From: Akkermansia muciniphila
GTDB lineage: Bacteria > Verrucomicrobiota > Verrucomicrobiia > Limisphaerales > BJHT01
Assembly: GCA_945861535.1 (NCBI GenBank)
Contig: CAMAUZ010000005.1
Span: 116,037 to 180,036 of the forward strand
Reading direction: 5' to 3'
Length of the DNA: 64,000 bases
Positions within the stretch are counted from its first letter, which is position 1, and each line of letters starts with the position of its first letter. The notes under the pieces were generated by a model. That model was not told the origin of the DNA and searched no databases. It worked only from the letters and a program-made list of their open reading frames with translations. Of this stretch, positions 16,476 through 26,600 are shown piece after piece. The position numbers and the translations under genes are program-made.

Positions 16476-19400
16476 ATGTTAAAGCATCCCGCGACCAAAT
16501 ACCGGCCGCACCCGCCCGTGCATCTCCCCGGCCGCCAGTGGCCCGGCCGGGTGCTCACCGCCGCGCCCATCTGGTGCAGCGTGGACCTGCGCGACGGCAA
16601 CCAGGCGCTCGCCGTCCCCATGAACATCGCGCAGAAGCTCGAACTGTTTCAGGCGCTCGTGAAGTGCGGTTTCAAGCAGATCGAAGTCGGGTTTCCGTCC
16701 GCGTCGAACACCGAGTTCGCCTTCAACCGCCGGCTCATCGAGGAGCACCGCATCCCGGATGACGTGACCATTCAAGTGCTCGTGCAGGCGCGCGAGGACT
16801 TGATTGAAAAAACCTTCCAGTCCCTCGTCGGCGCCAAGCGCGTCATCATCCACATGTATAACTCGACCTCGCCCGCGCAGCGCCGCGTCGTGTTCGGGAA
16901 GTCAAAGGACGAAATCAAGGCCATCGCCGTCCACGGGGCGAAACTGATTCAGGCCCGGCTGCACCGGCTCGCCGGCACGGACGTGACGCTCCAGTATTCG
17001 CCGGAGAGCTTCTCGGCGACCGAGGTGGAATTTGCCAAGGAAGTCTCCGAGGCCGTGATGGATGTGTGGCAGCCCACGCCGCAGCGGAAGATGATCCTGA
17101 ACCTGCCCGACACGGTCCAGGTCGCGATGCCCAATGTGTATGCGGACCAAATCGAGTGGATGTGTACCCACCTCAAAAACCGCGACTCACTCATCATCAG
17201 TCTGCACACCCACAACGACCGCAACACCGGCACCGCCGCCACCGAGCTGGGTTTGCTGGCCGGCGCGGACCGCGTCGAGGGCACGCTCTTTGGCAATGGT
17301 GAGCGCACCGGCAACCTCGACCTCGTCACCGTCGCGCTGAACCTCTACATGCACGGCATTGACCCGCAGCTCGACTTCAGCGACCTCAACGGCATCCGCG
17401 AGATCTATGAGCGCTGCACCCGCATGACAGTTCCCCCGCGCCATCCTTACGCGGGCGAACTGGTCTTCACCGCCTTCAGCGGCTCCCATCAGGACGCCAT
17501 CAAAAAAGGTCTGGCCGAGCGGGACAAGGGTGGGCGCGAATTCTGGGACGTGCCGTATCTCACGATTGATCCGTGTGACATCGGCCGCGAATACCGCGAG
17601 GTCATTCGCGTGAACAGCCAGTCCGGCAAGGGCGGCGTGGCCTATCTGTTGGAGCAGGAACTCGGCGTGCCCCTGCCCAAGGACTTTCAACGGGAGTTCG
17701 GCACCATTGCCTCGTCGGTCATCGACCGTCTGGGCCGCGAAGTGTCTCCGGGAGAGATCAAGGAAGTATTTAATGGCGAATATTTGCAGGCCAACTGGCC
17801 CTGGCAGTTCGTCAAGATGACCGCGCTCAAAGAAGGGGCGGGCTTCCGGGTTAATTTTGATGTCTTGGAGCTGGGCTATCCGATCCCGGTTTCCGGGACG
17901 GGCCAGACCTGGATCCAGGCGGCCACGGCGGCGCTCAATCATCTGGTCACTCCGGTAGGATTGTGGTGGCAGCTTCACAGTCATGCCGACGAAGTATCCA
18001 GCACTGCCAGTGGGATTGGTAATATCGCGTTCGTAGAACTTAGTTTCGGCCGCGAGCAGCGGGTCTGGGGTGTCGGAACCGATCCCAACCACGAACAGGC
18101 TTTTGGGCGCGCGCTGATCAATGCCATGAACCGTGGCTATCCATGGTGTGCCGTCGAACACAAGAGCGGGCTGGTGCTGCCGGCCGATCTGCGCTTCGAA
18201 TTTTCGCGCCGGGTTCGCCACCTCCAGCCCAATCAAGACCGCCCCATCACGTTGACTGCCTTGGAACGCACCTTCCTGGCAGAATACACGCTGATTGATC
18301 GCCCGCTTCCGTACGAGGCAAAGAAATGGAACGCCGAGCAATGCGCCGACTACATACTCAAGCATCGGATGCTGCGGGTCCGACAAAATGAAACCGAGAT
18401 CAAACCCAACGCCGCCGGATCGTTCTCATGCTCGATCGAGACCTTGGATGGCAAAAGCGTGCGGGGAGAAGGCACGGATACAATCCAAGCGTTTAGCGAT
18501 GCGCTGTCCCAAGTCGTTGGAGTTACGGCTGAAATCGTCGAGCTAACCACCGGGACGTCGGCTCCGGTAACCTCTGAAATCGTGGAATTCACCAAGGCCG
18601 AGTCGGCCTCAGTCTCGCGGTCTGTTTACATGGCCAAGCAGGAGAAATCGGCGTGTGTTCGCATCCGGCTCCAGAATGGCGAACTCATTTGGGGAGTAGG
18701 AATATCTAAGGCGGAAAAATATAGAACCAACGATGCCATCTTCCGGGCTTTGCAAGCGGCTTATCAATCCAGCAACCGACCTACCATGACACCACCCTCA
18801 TCCGCTCCGCCGGAACCCACCAGCGCCCCCCGATCCAAGCAGTTCCCGTTCGATGAAATTGAACCCCGCTGGCAGAAGTCGTGGGATGAGCGGAAGGCGT
18901 TTCGCACCCCAAATCCCGGGGAGCCCGACTTCGATGCCACCAAACCCAAGTTCTTCGTGCTGGATATGTTCCCCTACCCCAGCGGCAGCGGCCTGCATGT
19001 CGGACATCCCGAGGGTTACACGGCCACGGACATCATTGCCCGCTACAAGCGCATGCAGGGCTTCAACGTCCTGCATCCCATGGGCTGGGATGCCTTCGGC
19101 CTGCCGGCGGAACAATACGCCATCACCACCGGCCAGCATCCGCGCGTGACCACCGAGAAGAACGTGAACAGCTTCCGCGGTCAGTTGAAGCGCCTCGGTT
19201 TCGCCTACGACTGGGACCGTGAGGTCAACACCACCGACCCGCATTACTTCAAGTGGACCCAATGGATTTTCCTGCAGTTGTATCAATCCTACTGCGATGA
19301 AAAAACCGGCAAAGCCCGCCCGGTAACCGAGCTCGAAGCCCAGGGTCTGAGTCGTGCTGAGATTGATGCGCGTCGTCTCGCCTATGTTTCCGAAGCCCCC

Positions 19401-21392
19401 GTGAACTGGTGCCCGCAACTCGGTACCGTTCTCGCCAATGAAGAAGTGGTGGATGGCAAAAGCGAGGTCGGCGGCTTTCCGGTGGAGCGTCGTCGCCTGC
19501 CCCAGTGGATGCTACGGATCACCAGCTATGCCCAGCGTCTCATCGATGAACTCGACGGCCTCGACTGGCCGGAAAGCATCAAGCTGCTCCAGCGCAACTG
19601 GATTGGTCGCAGCGACGGTGCCGAAGTTACCTTCCGTATCTCTGGCTTTGCCGAAACCCTGACCGTGTTCACCACCCGGCCCGACACTCTGTTCGGTGCG
19701 ACCTACATGGTATTGGCCCCGGAACATCCCTTGGTGGACCGGCTCACCGCCGCCGACCAGCGCGACGCCGTAGAGACCTATCGCAAGTCCGTGGCCAGCA
19801 AGTCAGATCTGGAACGCACCGAACTGGCCAAGGATAAGTCCGGTGTCTTCACCGGTGCCTACGCCATCAATCCCGTCAACGACGAGCGCATTCCCATCTG
19901 GATCGCTGATTACGTCCTCGTGACTTACGGCACGGGCGCCATCATGGCGGTGCCGGCCCACGATGCTCGTGATTACGAGTTCGCCCAGAAGTTTGGCCTG
20001 ACTGTCACCCAGGTGGTGCAACCCCCGGAAGGGAAGGACTGGCAAGGCTTCACGGGTGATGGCATTGCGGTGAACTCAGCCTTTCTCAATGGTCAGTTCA
20101 CGCCTGCGGCCAAGCAGAGCATCACTGCCTGGCTCGTGGAGAAGGGACTCGGCAAGGGTAAGATCAACTACAAGATGCGCGACTGGCTCTTCAGCCGCCA
20201 ACGCTACTGGGGGGAACCTTTCCCTATCGTATGGGAAGGTGACCATCACCACGCCATTCCCGAAGCAGAACTGCCGCTCATCCCGCCCGATCTCGCTGAC
20301 TTCAAACCCACCGGCACGCCCGAGCCACCCTTGGCCAAAGCCACTGACTGGGTGCGCTATACCGCCACCGCGACCCGCGAACTCAACACCATGCCCCAAT
20401 GGGCCGGTTCCTGCTGGTATTACCTTCGCTATTGCGACGCCCACAACGGCGACCGCTTTGTCGGCACCGACGCTGAGCGCTATTGGATGGGCGGCGGAAA
20501 ACCCGGCGGGGTTGACTTGTATGTCGGTGGCACCGAGCACGCCGTGCTCCACCTGCTGTATGCCCGCTTCTGGCACAAGGTTCTGTTTGACCTTGGTCAT
20601 GTCTCCACCCCGGAACCTTTTCAGAAATTGGTGAACCAGGGACTTATCCTCGGCGAAGACGGCCAGAAAATGTCCAAGTCCCGCGGCAACGTCGTCAACC
20701 CCGATGACGTGGTCCGGGAATACGGTGCCGACGCCCTGCGCCTCTACGAAATGTTCATGGGGCCGTTGGAACAGGTGAAACCCTGGAGCATGAAGGGCGT
20801 GGAAGGTGTGTATCGCTTCCTCGGTCGTGTCTGGCGTCTCGTCATGGAACGGCCCGACGAAATCGAGTGGAGACTATCCTCCCAACTCAAGGACGTGCCC
20901 GCCGACCAGGCGCTGACCAAGGCGCTCCACGAGACCATCAAAAAGTGCGGTGAGGACATCGAGAAACTCAGTTTCAACACCGCCATCAGCCAGATGATGG
21001 TGCTCACCAACACACTCACTCAAAGTGAGGTGCGACCGGTAAGTACCGTTGTCGGGTTGCTGACCGTGCTCAACCCCTTCGCGCCGCATCTATCCGAAGA
21101 GCTGGCCCAGCGCGTGCGCGAAGCCTTCCCGCAGGCTGTGCCCGCCGGCTTGCTTACCCATGGTGTTTGGCCGGCTTACGATCCATCCATCCTGGTGGAA
21201 GCCGAGGTGGAGATTGTCTTTCAGGTGAATGGCAAACTGCGCGGCAAGGCCAGCGTGCCCGTCGGTCTTGGCCGCGAGGAGATGGAAAAACTGGCCCTGG
21301 CCAGCACCGCCGTGCAGGAGTTCATCACTGGCAAGACCGTGCGAAAAGTGATCGTCGTCCCCGGCAAACTGGTCAACGTCGTCGCCAGTTGA
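16476..21392 (+). CDS. leuA-leuS: Fused 2-isopropylmalate synthase - leucyl-tRNA synthetase
   Basis: One uninterrupted 1638-codon frame. Residues 1-770 are Leu[12 protein letters not shown] (catalytic Arg-Asp, acetyl-CoA/ketoisovalerate condensation) and HTHNDRNTG (metal-binding HxH). After the TIM barrel comes a linker (about 405-450) and an allosteric domain (about 456-556, ending [13 protein letters not shown]). A second linker (LPADLRFEF..., about 568-610) and a second allosteric domain (about 634-765, [11 protein letters not shown] and [12 protein letters not shown]) follow. Residues 771-1638 are a full Leu[14 protein letters not shown] (HIGH), editing-domain [12 protein letters not shown] and [22 protein letters not shown] (KMSKS), and an anticodon-binding and C-terminal domain. 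Met771 (ATG 18786) is the likely ancestral LeuRS start. No stop or clear Shine-Dalgarno precedes it. LeuA commits carbon to leucine and LeuS charges tRNA-Leu, so one polypeptide holds both ends of the pathway, behind a Leu attenuator. Confidence 0.9.
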   Translation: MLKHPATKYRPHPPVHLPGRQWPGRVLTAAPIWCSVDLRDGNQALAVPMNIAQKLELFQALVKCGFKQIEVGFPSASNTEFAFNRRLIEEHRIPDDVTIQVLVQAREDLIEKTFQSLVGAKRVIIHMYNSTSPAQRRVVFGKSKDEIKAIAVHGAKLIQARLHRLAGTDVTLQYSPESFSATEVEFAKEVSEAVMDVWQPTPQRKMILNLPDTVQVAMPNVYADQIEWMCTHLKNRDSLIISLHTHNDRNTGTAATELGLLAGADRVEGTLFGNGERTGNLDLVTVALNLYMHGIDPQLDFSDLNGIREIYERCTRMTVPPRHPYAGELVFTAFSGSHQDAIKKGLAERDKGGREFWDVPYLTIDPCDIGREYREVIRVNSQSGKGGVAYLLEQELGVPLPKDFQREFGTIASSVIDRLGREVSPGEIKEVFNGEYLQANWPWQFVKMTALKEGAGFRVNFDVLELGYPIPVSGTGQTWIQAATAALNHLVTPVGLWWQLHSHADEVSSTASGIGNIAFVELSFGREQRVWGVGTDPNHEQAFGRALINAMNRGYPWCAVEHKSGLVLPADLRFEFSRRVRHLQPNQDRPITLTALERTFLAEYTLIDRPLPYEAKKWNAEQCADYILKHRMLRVRQNETEIKPNAAGSFSCSIETLDGKSVRGEGTDTIQAFSDALSQVVGVTAEIVELTTGTSAPVTSEIVEFTKAESASVSRSVYMAKQEKSACVRIRLQNGELIWGVGISKAEKYRTNDAIFRALQAAYQSSNRPTMTPPSSAPPEPTSAPRSKQFPFDEIEPRWQKSWDERKAFRTPNPGEPDFDATKPKFFVLDMFPYPSGSGLHVGHPEGYTATDIIARYKRMQGFNVLHPMGWDAFGLPAEQYAITTGQHPRVTTEKNVNSFRGQLKRLGFAYDWDREVNTTDPHYFKWTQWIFLQLYQSYCDEKTGKARPVTELEAQGLSRAEIDARRLAYVSEAPVNWCPQLGTVLANEEVVDGKSEVGGFPVERRRLPQWMLRITSYAQRLIDELDGLDWPESIKLLQRNWIGRSDGAEVTFRISGFAETLTVFTTRPDTLFGATYMVLAPEHPLVDRLTAADQRDAVETYRKSVASKSDLERTELAKDKSGVFTGAYAINPVNDERIPIWIADYVLVTYGTGAIMAVPAHDARDYEFAQKFGLTVTQVVQPPEGKDWQGFTGDGIAVNSAFLNGQFTPAAKQSITAWLVEKGLGKGKINYKMRDWLFSRQRYWGEPFPIVWEGDHHHAIPEAELPLIPPDLADFKPTGTPEPPLAKATDWVRYTATATRELNTMPQWAGSCWYYLRYCDAHNGDRFVGTDAERYWMGGGKPGGVDLYVGGTEHAVLHLLYARFWHKVLFDLGHVSTPEPFQKLVNQGLILGEDGQKMSKSRGNVVNPDDVVREYGADALRLYEMFMGPLEQVKPWSMKGVEGVYRFLGRVWRLVMERPDEIEWRLSSQLKDVPADQALTKALHETIKKCGEDIEKLSFNTAISQMMVLTNTLTQSEVRPVSTVVGLLTVLNPFAPHLSEELAQRVREAFPQAVPAGLLTHGVWPAYDPSILVEAEVEIVFQVNGKLRGKASVPVGLGREEMEKLALASTAVQEFITGKTVRKVIVVPGKLVNVVAS

Positions 21393-21981
21393 CCGGCACC
21401 TAGACCACTCCCTGCCCGGTTCGGAAATAACACAATGGGGTGTTCTTCCGAAATGCCGAACAGCGACCAGTCCTGACTCTGTTCACGAGAGTCAGGGCGA
21501 ATCCAATGAATTGATCCGATTGATCAACGACCGGCAGAGAAGCAACACCACCTCCGGGAGCTTGATCGCCAGTTCCAAAGCGGCATCAAAGAAGGAGTCC
21601 GGTAGGGACGCTAAGAACTTGGCTCAGTCTCCACCAAGGCCCGCCCAGACTTCCCGAAAGGTAGCCGCGTATGCGGACTAAAGGGTAGCTTCTCTGCCGT
21701 GTCGAAGCGGGCCGCCGCGCGTTGACTGCGCACGCGACTGCTTGAATGCCCTCAACCGCCACCCCACCGCGCAACAAGCAGGCCGCCGCGCCGTCGCCGC
21801 CGTCGCCGCTCAAGCGCCCCGAGCCGGCAGGAGAACCCGCGTTGCCCGCACCGCCAGCGCGGCGACGGAAAAACAGATGACCATTCCGCCCCGCCACGAC
21901 ATGCTCGCGGGATTCAGTCCGTTCGTTTCGCAAAACCGCCGTTCGCAAAACCACCCGCCACGCGCCGCTGCAACTCACTCC
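21393..21981. other. Intergenic region after leuA-leuS
   Basis: About 590 bases. After the hairpin at 21472 I see nothing gene-like on either strand. The in-frame upstream extension of the following hydrolase (from 21742) is Arg/Ala-rich and ends where a proper signal peptide begins, so it is not counted as coding. Confidence 0.5.
21472..21496 (+). terminator. Perfect 9-bp hairpin, candidate terminator of leuA-leuS
   Basis: CCTGACTCT gttcacg AGAGTCAGG, starting 80 bases after the leuA-leuS stop. There is no T-run behind it, so it may be a processing or rho-associated element rather than an intrinsic terminator. Confidence 0.45.
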
Positions 21982-22866
21982 ATGAAAACGCTCCTCACCC
22001 TCCTCACCACGCTCGGCCTCCTGTGCGCCGCCGCCCGGGCCGCCGACACGCCGACCATCAAAGCCACCGCCGCGAACATCCCCTACGCCACGCCCGCCAC
22101 GTCACGCCAGATGGTCGATGTCTATGCGCCCACCGGCGCGAAGAATCTGCCCGTGGTCTTCTGGATTCACGGCGGTGGCTGGCAGGGCGGCGACCGCACC
22201 GCCATCCAGCTCAAGCCGCAGGCCTTCGTGGAGAAGGGCTTTGTCTTCGTCTCCACCGGCTACCGGCTCCTGCCCGAAGTGGACATGGTCACCATCTTCC
22301 GCGACATCGCCAAAGGCCTGCGCTGGACGCACGAGCACGTCGCCGAGTTTGGCGGCGACCCGAAACGCATCCTCGTCATGGGCCATTCCGCGGGCGCGCA
22401 ACTCGCCGCGCTCATCTGCATCGACGACCGCTATCTCAAGGCCGAGGGCGTGCCGTTCTCCGTCCTCAAAGGCTGCGTGCCCGTGGATGGCGACACCTAT
22501 GACGTGCCCGCTATGATCGAGACCGCCGAGACGCGCCTGCGCGTCCACGGATTCCCCATGCCCAAGCTGGGACACCGCGTGAAATTCGGCAACGACCCCG
22601 CGCTGCACCGCGACTACTCCGCCGTCACGCACGTGGCCAAGGGCAAAGGCATCCCGCCATTTCTGATCCTGCACGTCGCCGAACATCCCGACAACACGAT
22701 GCAGGCCCGCCGCCTCGAGAGCGTGCTGAAAGCAGCCGGCATCCCCGCGAAAGCTTTCGGGGCCAGGGAAACCAACCACTCGCGCATCAACGAAAACCTT
22801 GGTCTGCCCGACGATCCCGCCACCAAGGCGCTGTTCGAGTTCGTCGCAGAGGCGTTGAAGAAATAA
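21982..22866 (+). CDS. Secreted alpha/beta hydrolase (esterase/lipase-like)
   Basis: 294 residues from the ATG at 21982, which begins a good signal peptide ([20 protein letters not shown]). Family features are the oxyanion motif HGGGWQGG (about residue 57), the nucleophile elbow GHSAGA, a D in [10 protein letters not shown] or nearby, and a catalytic-type His in ETNHSRIN. The layout matches the BD-FAE/carboxylesterase group of hydrolases. It is likely periplasmic and acts on an ester, possibly of polysaccharide or peptide; the substrate is unknown. It is followed after 36 bases by the golvesin-like gene, probably in the same operon. Confidence 0.85.
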   Translation: MKTLLTLLTTLGLLCAAARAADTPTIKATAANIPYATPATSRQMVDVYAPTGAKNLPVVFWIHGGGWQGGDRTAIQLKPQAFVEKGFVFVSTGYRLLPEVDMVTIFRDIAKGLRWTHEHVAEFGGDPKRILVMGHSAGAQLAALICIDDRYLKAEGVPFSVLKGCVPVDGDTYDVPAMIETAETRLRVHGFPMPKLGHRVKFGNDPALHRDYSAVTHVAKGKGIPPFLILHVAEHPDNTMQARRLESVLKAAGIPAKAFGARETNHSRINENLGLPDDPATKALFEFVAEALKK

Positions 22867-22902
22867 GCCCGCACCGGCGTGTGCCATCAGCGCTCTGAGA
22901 CC

Positions 22903-23532
22903 ATGAAACCCGTCTGGCTCCCGCTCCTCGTTCTCAGTTCCTTCGTCGCACTCGCCGCTGTGCTTGCCGCGCCCGGAGCACCCGGTGCGTCTGAGTCTGC
23001 GAGGCTCAAGCCGCATCCCGACGCCGTCCCCAACACCCACCCGCCCGGCGACGTGGACAATCCTGCGCTCGTCCCTTTCATCATCCCTGATCCCGCGTCG
23101 CTGCCCGGCATTGTCGTCGATGACACCGCCGCCACGCTGGTCGGCAAATGGCAGTACTCCACGCACACGCCGCCGTACGTGGGCCTCGGCTACCTCCACG
23201 ATCAGAAGGCGGACAAAGGCAAAAAGTCCGCGACCTTCACCCCCACGCTGCCCCGCGACGGCCGTTACGAAGTGCGCCTGGCGCACTGCTACAACGTCCG
23301 CCGCGCGACCAACGCGCCCGTCACCATTCATCACGCCGACGGCGAGACCACGCTCCGCATCAACCAGCAGGACCCCGCCCCGCACCAGCGCCTCTTCCGC
23401 ACCCTGGGCACCTTCCGCTTCACCGCCGGCCGCAGCGGTTGGGTGCGCATCACCACCGACGGCACCGACCCCAAGCACGTCGTCATCGCCGACGCCGTGC
23501 AATGGCTGCCACAGGACGAGGCGGGGAGATGA
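22903..23532 (+). CDS. Secreted protein with golvesin C-terminal-like domain
   Basis: 209 residues. An N-terminal hydrophobic signal (MKPVWLPLLVLSSFVALAAVL) is followed by a single beta-sandwich domain with the segments WQYSTHTPPYVGLGYLHD, ATFTPTLPRDGRYEVRLAH, PVTIHHADGE and VIADAVQWLP. These are typical of the golvesin/xanthan-lyase C-terminal domain found as an appendage in extracellular enzymes. Here the domain stands alone without an enzyme. It lies just downstream of the hydrolase gene, so the two may act together outside the cytoplasm. Confidence 0.75.
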   Translation: MKPVWLPLLVLSSFVALAAVLAAPGAPGASESARLKPHPDAVPNTHPPGDVDNPALVPFIIPDPASLPGIVVDDTAATLVGKWQYSTHTPPYVGLGYLHDQKADKGKKSATFTPTLPRDGRYEVRLAHCYNVRRATNAPVTIHHADGETTLRINQQDPAPHQRLFRTLGTFRFTAGRSGWVRITTDGTDPKHVVIADAVQWLPQDEAGR

Positions 23533-23699
23533 CGGGTGGCCAGGTCCGTGCTTCGCCAAACGCAACGAGGTGGGGCCGGTCAGTGGTTTCGATCCGTTTC
23601 CCGCGAAGCCCGTCCGCCTCCAGCACTTCAGTCGCGGCCTGGGCCATTGTCGCCATGAATGGTTGAACGATCTGCCTTGGCCCGCGTCGATTGCGGCCT

Positions 23700-26600
23700 G
23701 TGAAACACCCCGTCGCACCGGCTTGCGCCATCTCCCCTTCCCTCCGTCGCTCCGTCCCCCTGTCCCTCCTTCTCCTCGTCCTCCTCACCGCCCTCACGCT
23801 CGACGCCGCGCCGTTCGACCCCGCGTTCAAGCCCGACGCGCTCGACCTCGCCGCCAGCGCGGCGTTCCGCGATCAGCAGTCGGCTCCCGTTCCCGCCGAG
23901 ACGCTTCACCGCGCCCTCGGTTTCACGAACGACGGTCCGCGCTGGCAGGCCCCGCCCTCCGTCAATCCCCGCGCGCCCGGCACCGTGCATTTTCGCATCG
24001 CGCTGAAAAAGCCTGTGCCCATCGGCTCGCTCCTCGGCGGCGTCGGCCAGTTGCGCGTGCTCAAAGCCGACGCGCCCTTCCCCGGTGATCCCAACAACGA
24101 CGCCCACTGGCTCGCGCTCGAAACGCCGACGGGCCAGAACTCCCCGCGCTGCACGCCGCTCCCGTCCGCCCTCGAAACCCGCGCCATTCTCTGCACCGTC
24201 CCGCGCGCCTCCGACCAGACCCGCCTCGATTTCCTCCGCCCGCTCGCCGCGCGCCTGTTCTCCGTCACGCCCCGCGCCATTGCCAATGCGGACGGCGAGT
24301 TTACGCCGGCCTCCCTCGTGACCCGCGACCACGGCGGCCGCGGCTGGCGCAACTCGGGCAAAGATCAAAAGGGCGTCAACCCGCGCCCGCCCATCTCCGA
24401 CCTCGAGCCCGCCTGGTTCATCCTCTCCTGGCGGAAAACCAGCGCCGCCGGGGCCGTCGCCGAATCCAACCGCGAAACCCCACGCCTCGTCGGCCTCCTC
24501 GCCGATGACGCCCAAACCTTCGAGCGCATCAAGCTCTTCACCTTCCAAGGCCCCGACTCGATCAATCCCGCCGCCGGCACGCGCGACGAATGGAAGGCCC
24601 TCCCCGCCACCATCCAAAACGCCGCGCCCGGCCGCTGGATCACTTTCGCCCCGCTCACCACACGCGGTCTTAAAATCGAAATCACCAAGGCCGGCCGCGA
24701 TCCCCAGCTCGCCTCCCTCGACTGCCTCCAGGCCTTCATCGACCTCGGAGATGAGCCTGCGCCCGACGAGCTTCGCGTCGTCAAAAAATCTACGCTCTTT
24801 CCCCCCACCGCCATCGACTACTCCCTCGCCACGCCCGGCAAAGTCACCCTCGTCGTGGACTCCGCGGACGGCCATCGCGTCCGCAATCTCATCGCCAACA
24901 TCGAGCGCCCCGCCGGCCCGCTCGCCGAGCACTGGGACCTCAAGGACGAACAGGGCCGCTACGTTTCCCCCGGCACGTATCGCTGGAAAGCCATCACGCA
25001 TCCGCCCCTCGAACTGCGCTACGAAATGACCGCCTACCCGAACGTCGGCGATCACTTCCCCGACCGCGCCCCGTGGCTCTCCGGCGCGAACGGCCCGCAC
25101 GGCTGGCTCGCCGATCACTCGCCCCCGCGCGCCGCGTGCGTCGCCGGTGACAAAGTTTTTCTCGGCGCGCCCGTCGCCGAGAGCGGCGTGTCGTTGATCG
25201 AGACCGACACCGATGGAAAAAAACTCTGGGGCTACCATTCCTTCGAGGCCTTCACCGGCGCGTGGTGGCTCGCGAGCGACGGCCAGACCGTTTTCAGCGC
25301 CGCGCCCGCCAACAACTTCGCCCGCCAGCGCGGCCTCGACGCCCGCACCGAGGGCATCTGGGGCATCGACGTCGCGACCAAGGCCGTCCGCACCGTCGCG
25401 CTGCTCCCGCCTACCAACACGCGCAACCGCGGCCTCCAGGGCCTCGCCGCCCGCGATGGCAAGGTGTACATGGCCATCCGCGCGCCTGAGAACTGGCTCG
25501 TCAACGCCGCCGCGCCCGCCGATGTGGACATCCAGAATTGCGTCCCCGGCTATCTCGCCAAACGCAAGGAACGCTTCGCCTACGAAGTCGTCCCCGACCC
25601 GCGCGACGATTTCCTCCGCCTCTTCCGCCTCGGCAATAATCCGCCCGGCTACGGCCCTGGCAACGGCCTCACCTTCATCGAGTCCACCCGCGGCGCGGCC
25701 CGCCAGCAGCACGTCGTCCTCGCGTTTCATCAACCCGTCGCGCTCGGCAGCGTCGTGTTCCCCTATCCGCAAAACCAGCCGTGGCTAGTGAAACTCAGCC
25801 TCCTCAAACCCGGCGCGCCCTATCCGCCCAACGCCGACGATGCCAAGCAATGGCTCCCCTTCAGCACCACCGACACCAACGTCTGGGCCGTCTGGTCCGC
25901 GCCGGAGAACACGAAGACCCGCGCCCTCCGAATCACGTTCCAACGCGGTGCCGACGACCTCATCGCCGATCTCGATGACGCCGGCAAAACCGCACCCACC
26001 GTCGATCTCGACTCACCCACGACCGGCAAAAAGCGCACCTCGAAAGACGACCTCTGGTTCGGCGCGATCGAAGGCATGAAGCTGCTCGCGCGCCGTTTTG
26101 CCCGCGTGCCCGTCACGGAAAAAATCCGCGTCAGCTCCGGCAAGCTCGATGCCGACGGCGTCTGGGACGCGCAACGCACCGCGCCCGTCAGCGAGGCCGA
26201 CCCCGGCATTTACCTCATGGAATGGCGCGAGCCGCAGCCCCTCCGCGGCATCGCCATCCAGCAGATGCACGCCAAGCGCGCCGTCCTCGAGGCCTACACC
26301 GGCGCGAGTCCCACGCCGCCGCTCGCCGCCGCGGACGGCTGGGAAAAGGTCGGCGAATTCACCCAGGCCCGGCACTATCACCACAGCGGGTTCCCCAGCC
26401 ACAACGGCAACGCGCGCTACTTCGACAGCTACGTCGATTTCGGCCGCGAGGTCCGCACCCGCGCCCTCCGCGTCCGCGTCGTCGAGCAATTCCTCGTGCG
26501 CGACGAATACGGCTTCCGCGCCGATCACGGCGCGCAAATCATCGAGCCGACGCGGTGCCGTCTCTACGGCGTCGCCCCGCTGCGGCATCTTGGCGGCGAC

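Noticed and set aside
18786..21392. LeuS annotated as a separate gene from ATG 18786
   Set aside because: The upstream LeuA frame has no stop before it and no ribosome-binding site is evident, so the single fused frame is reported; internal initiation is left open in the finding.
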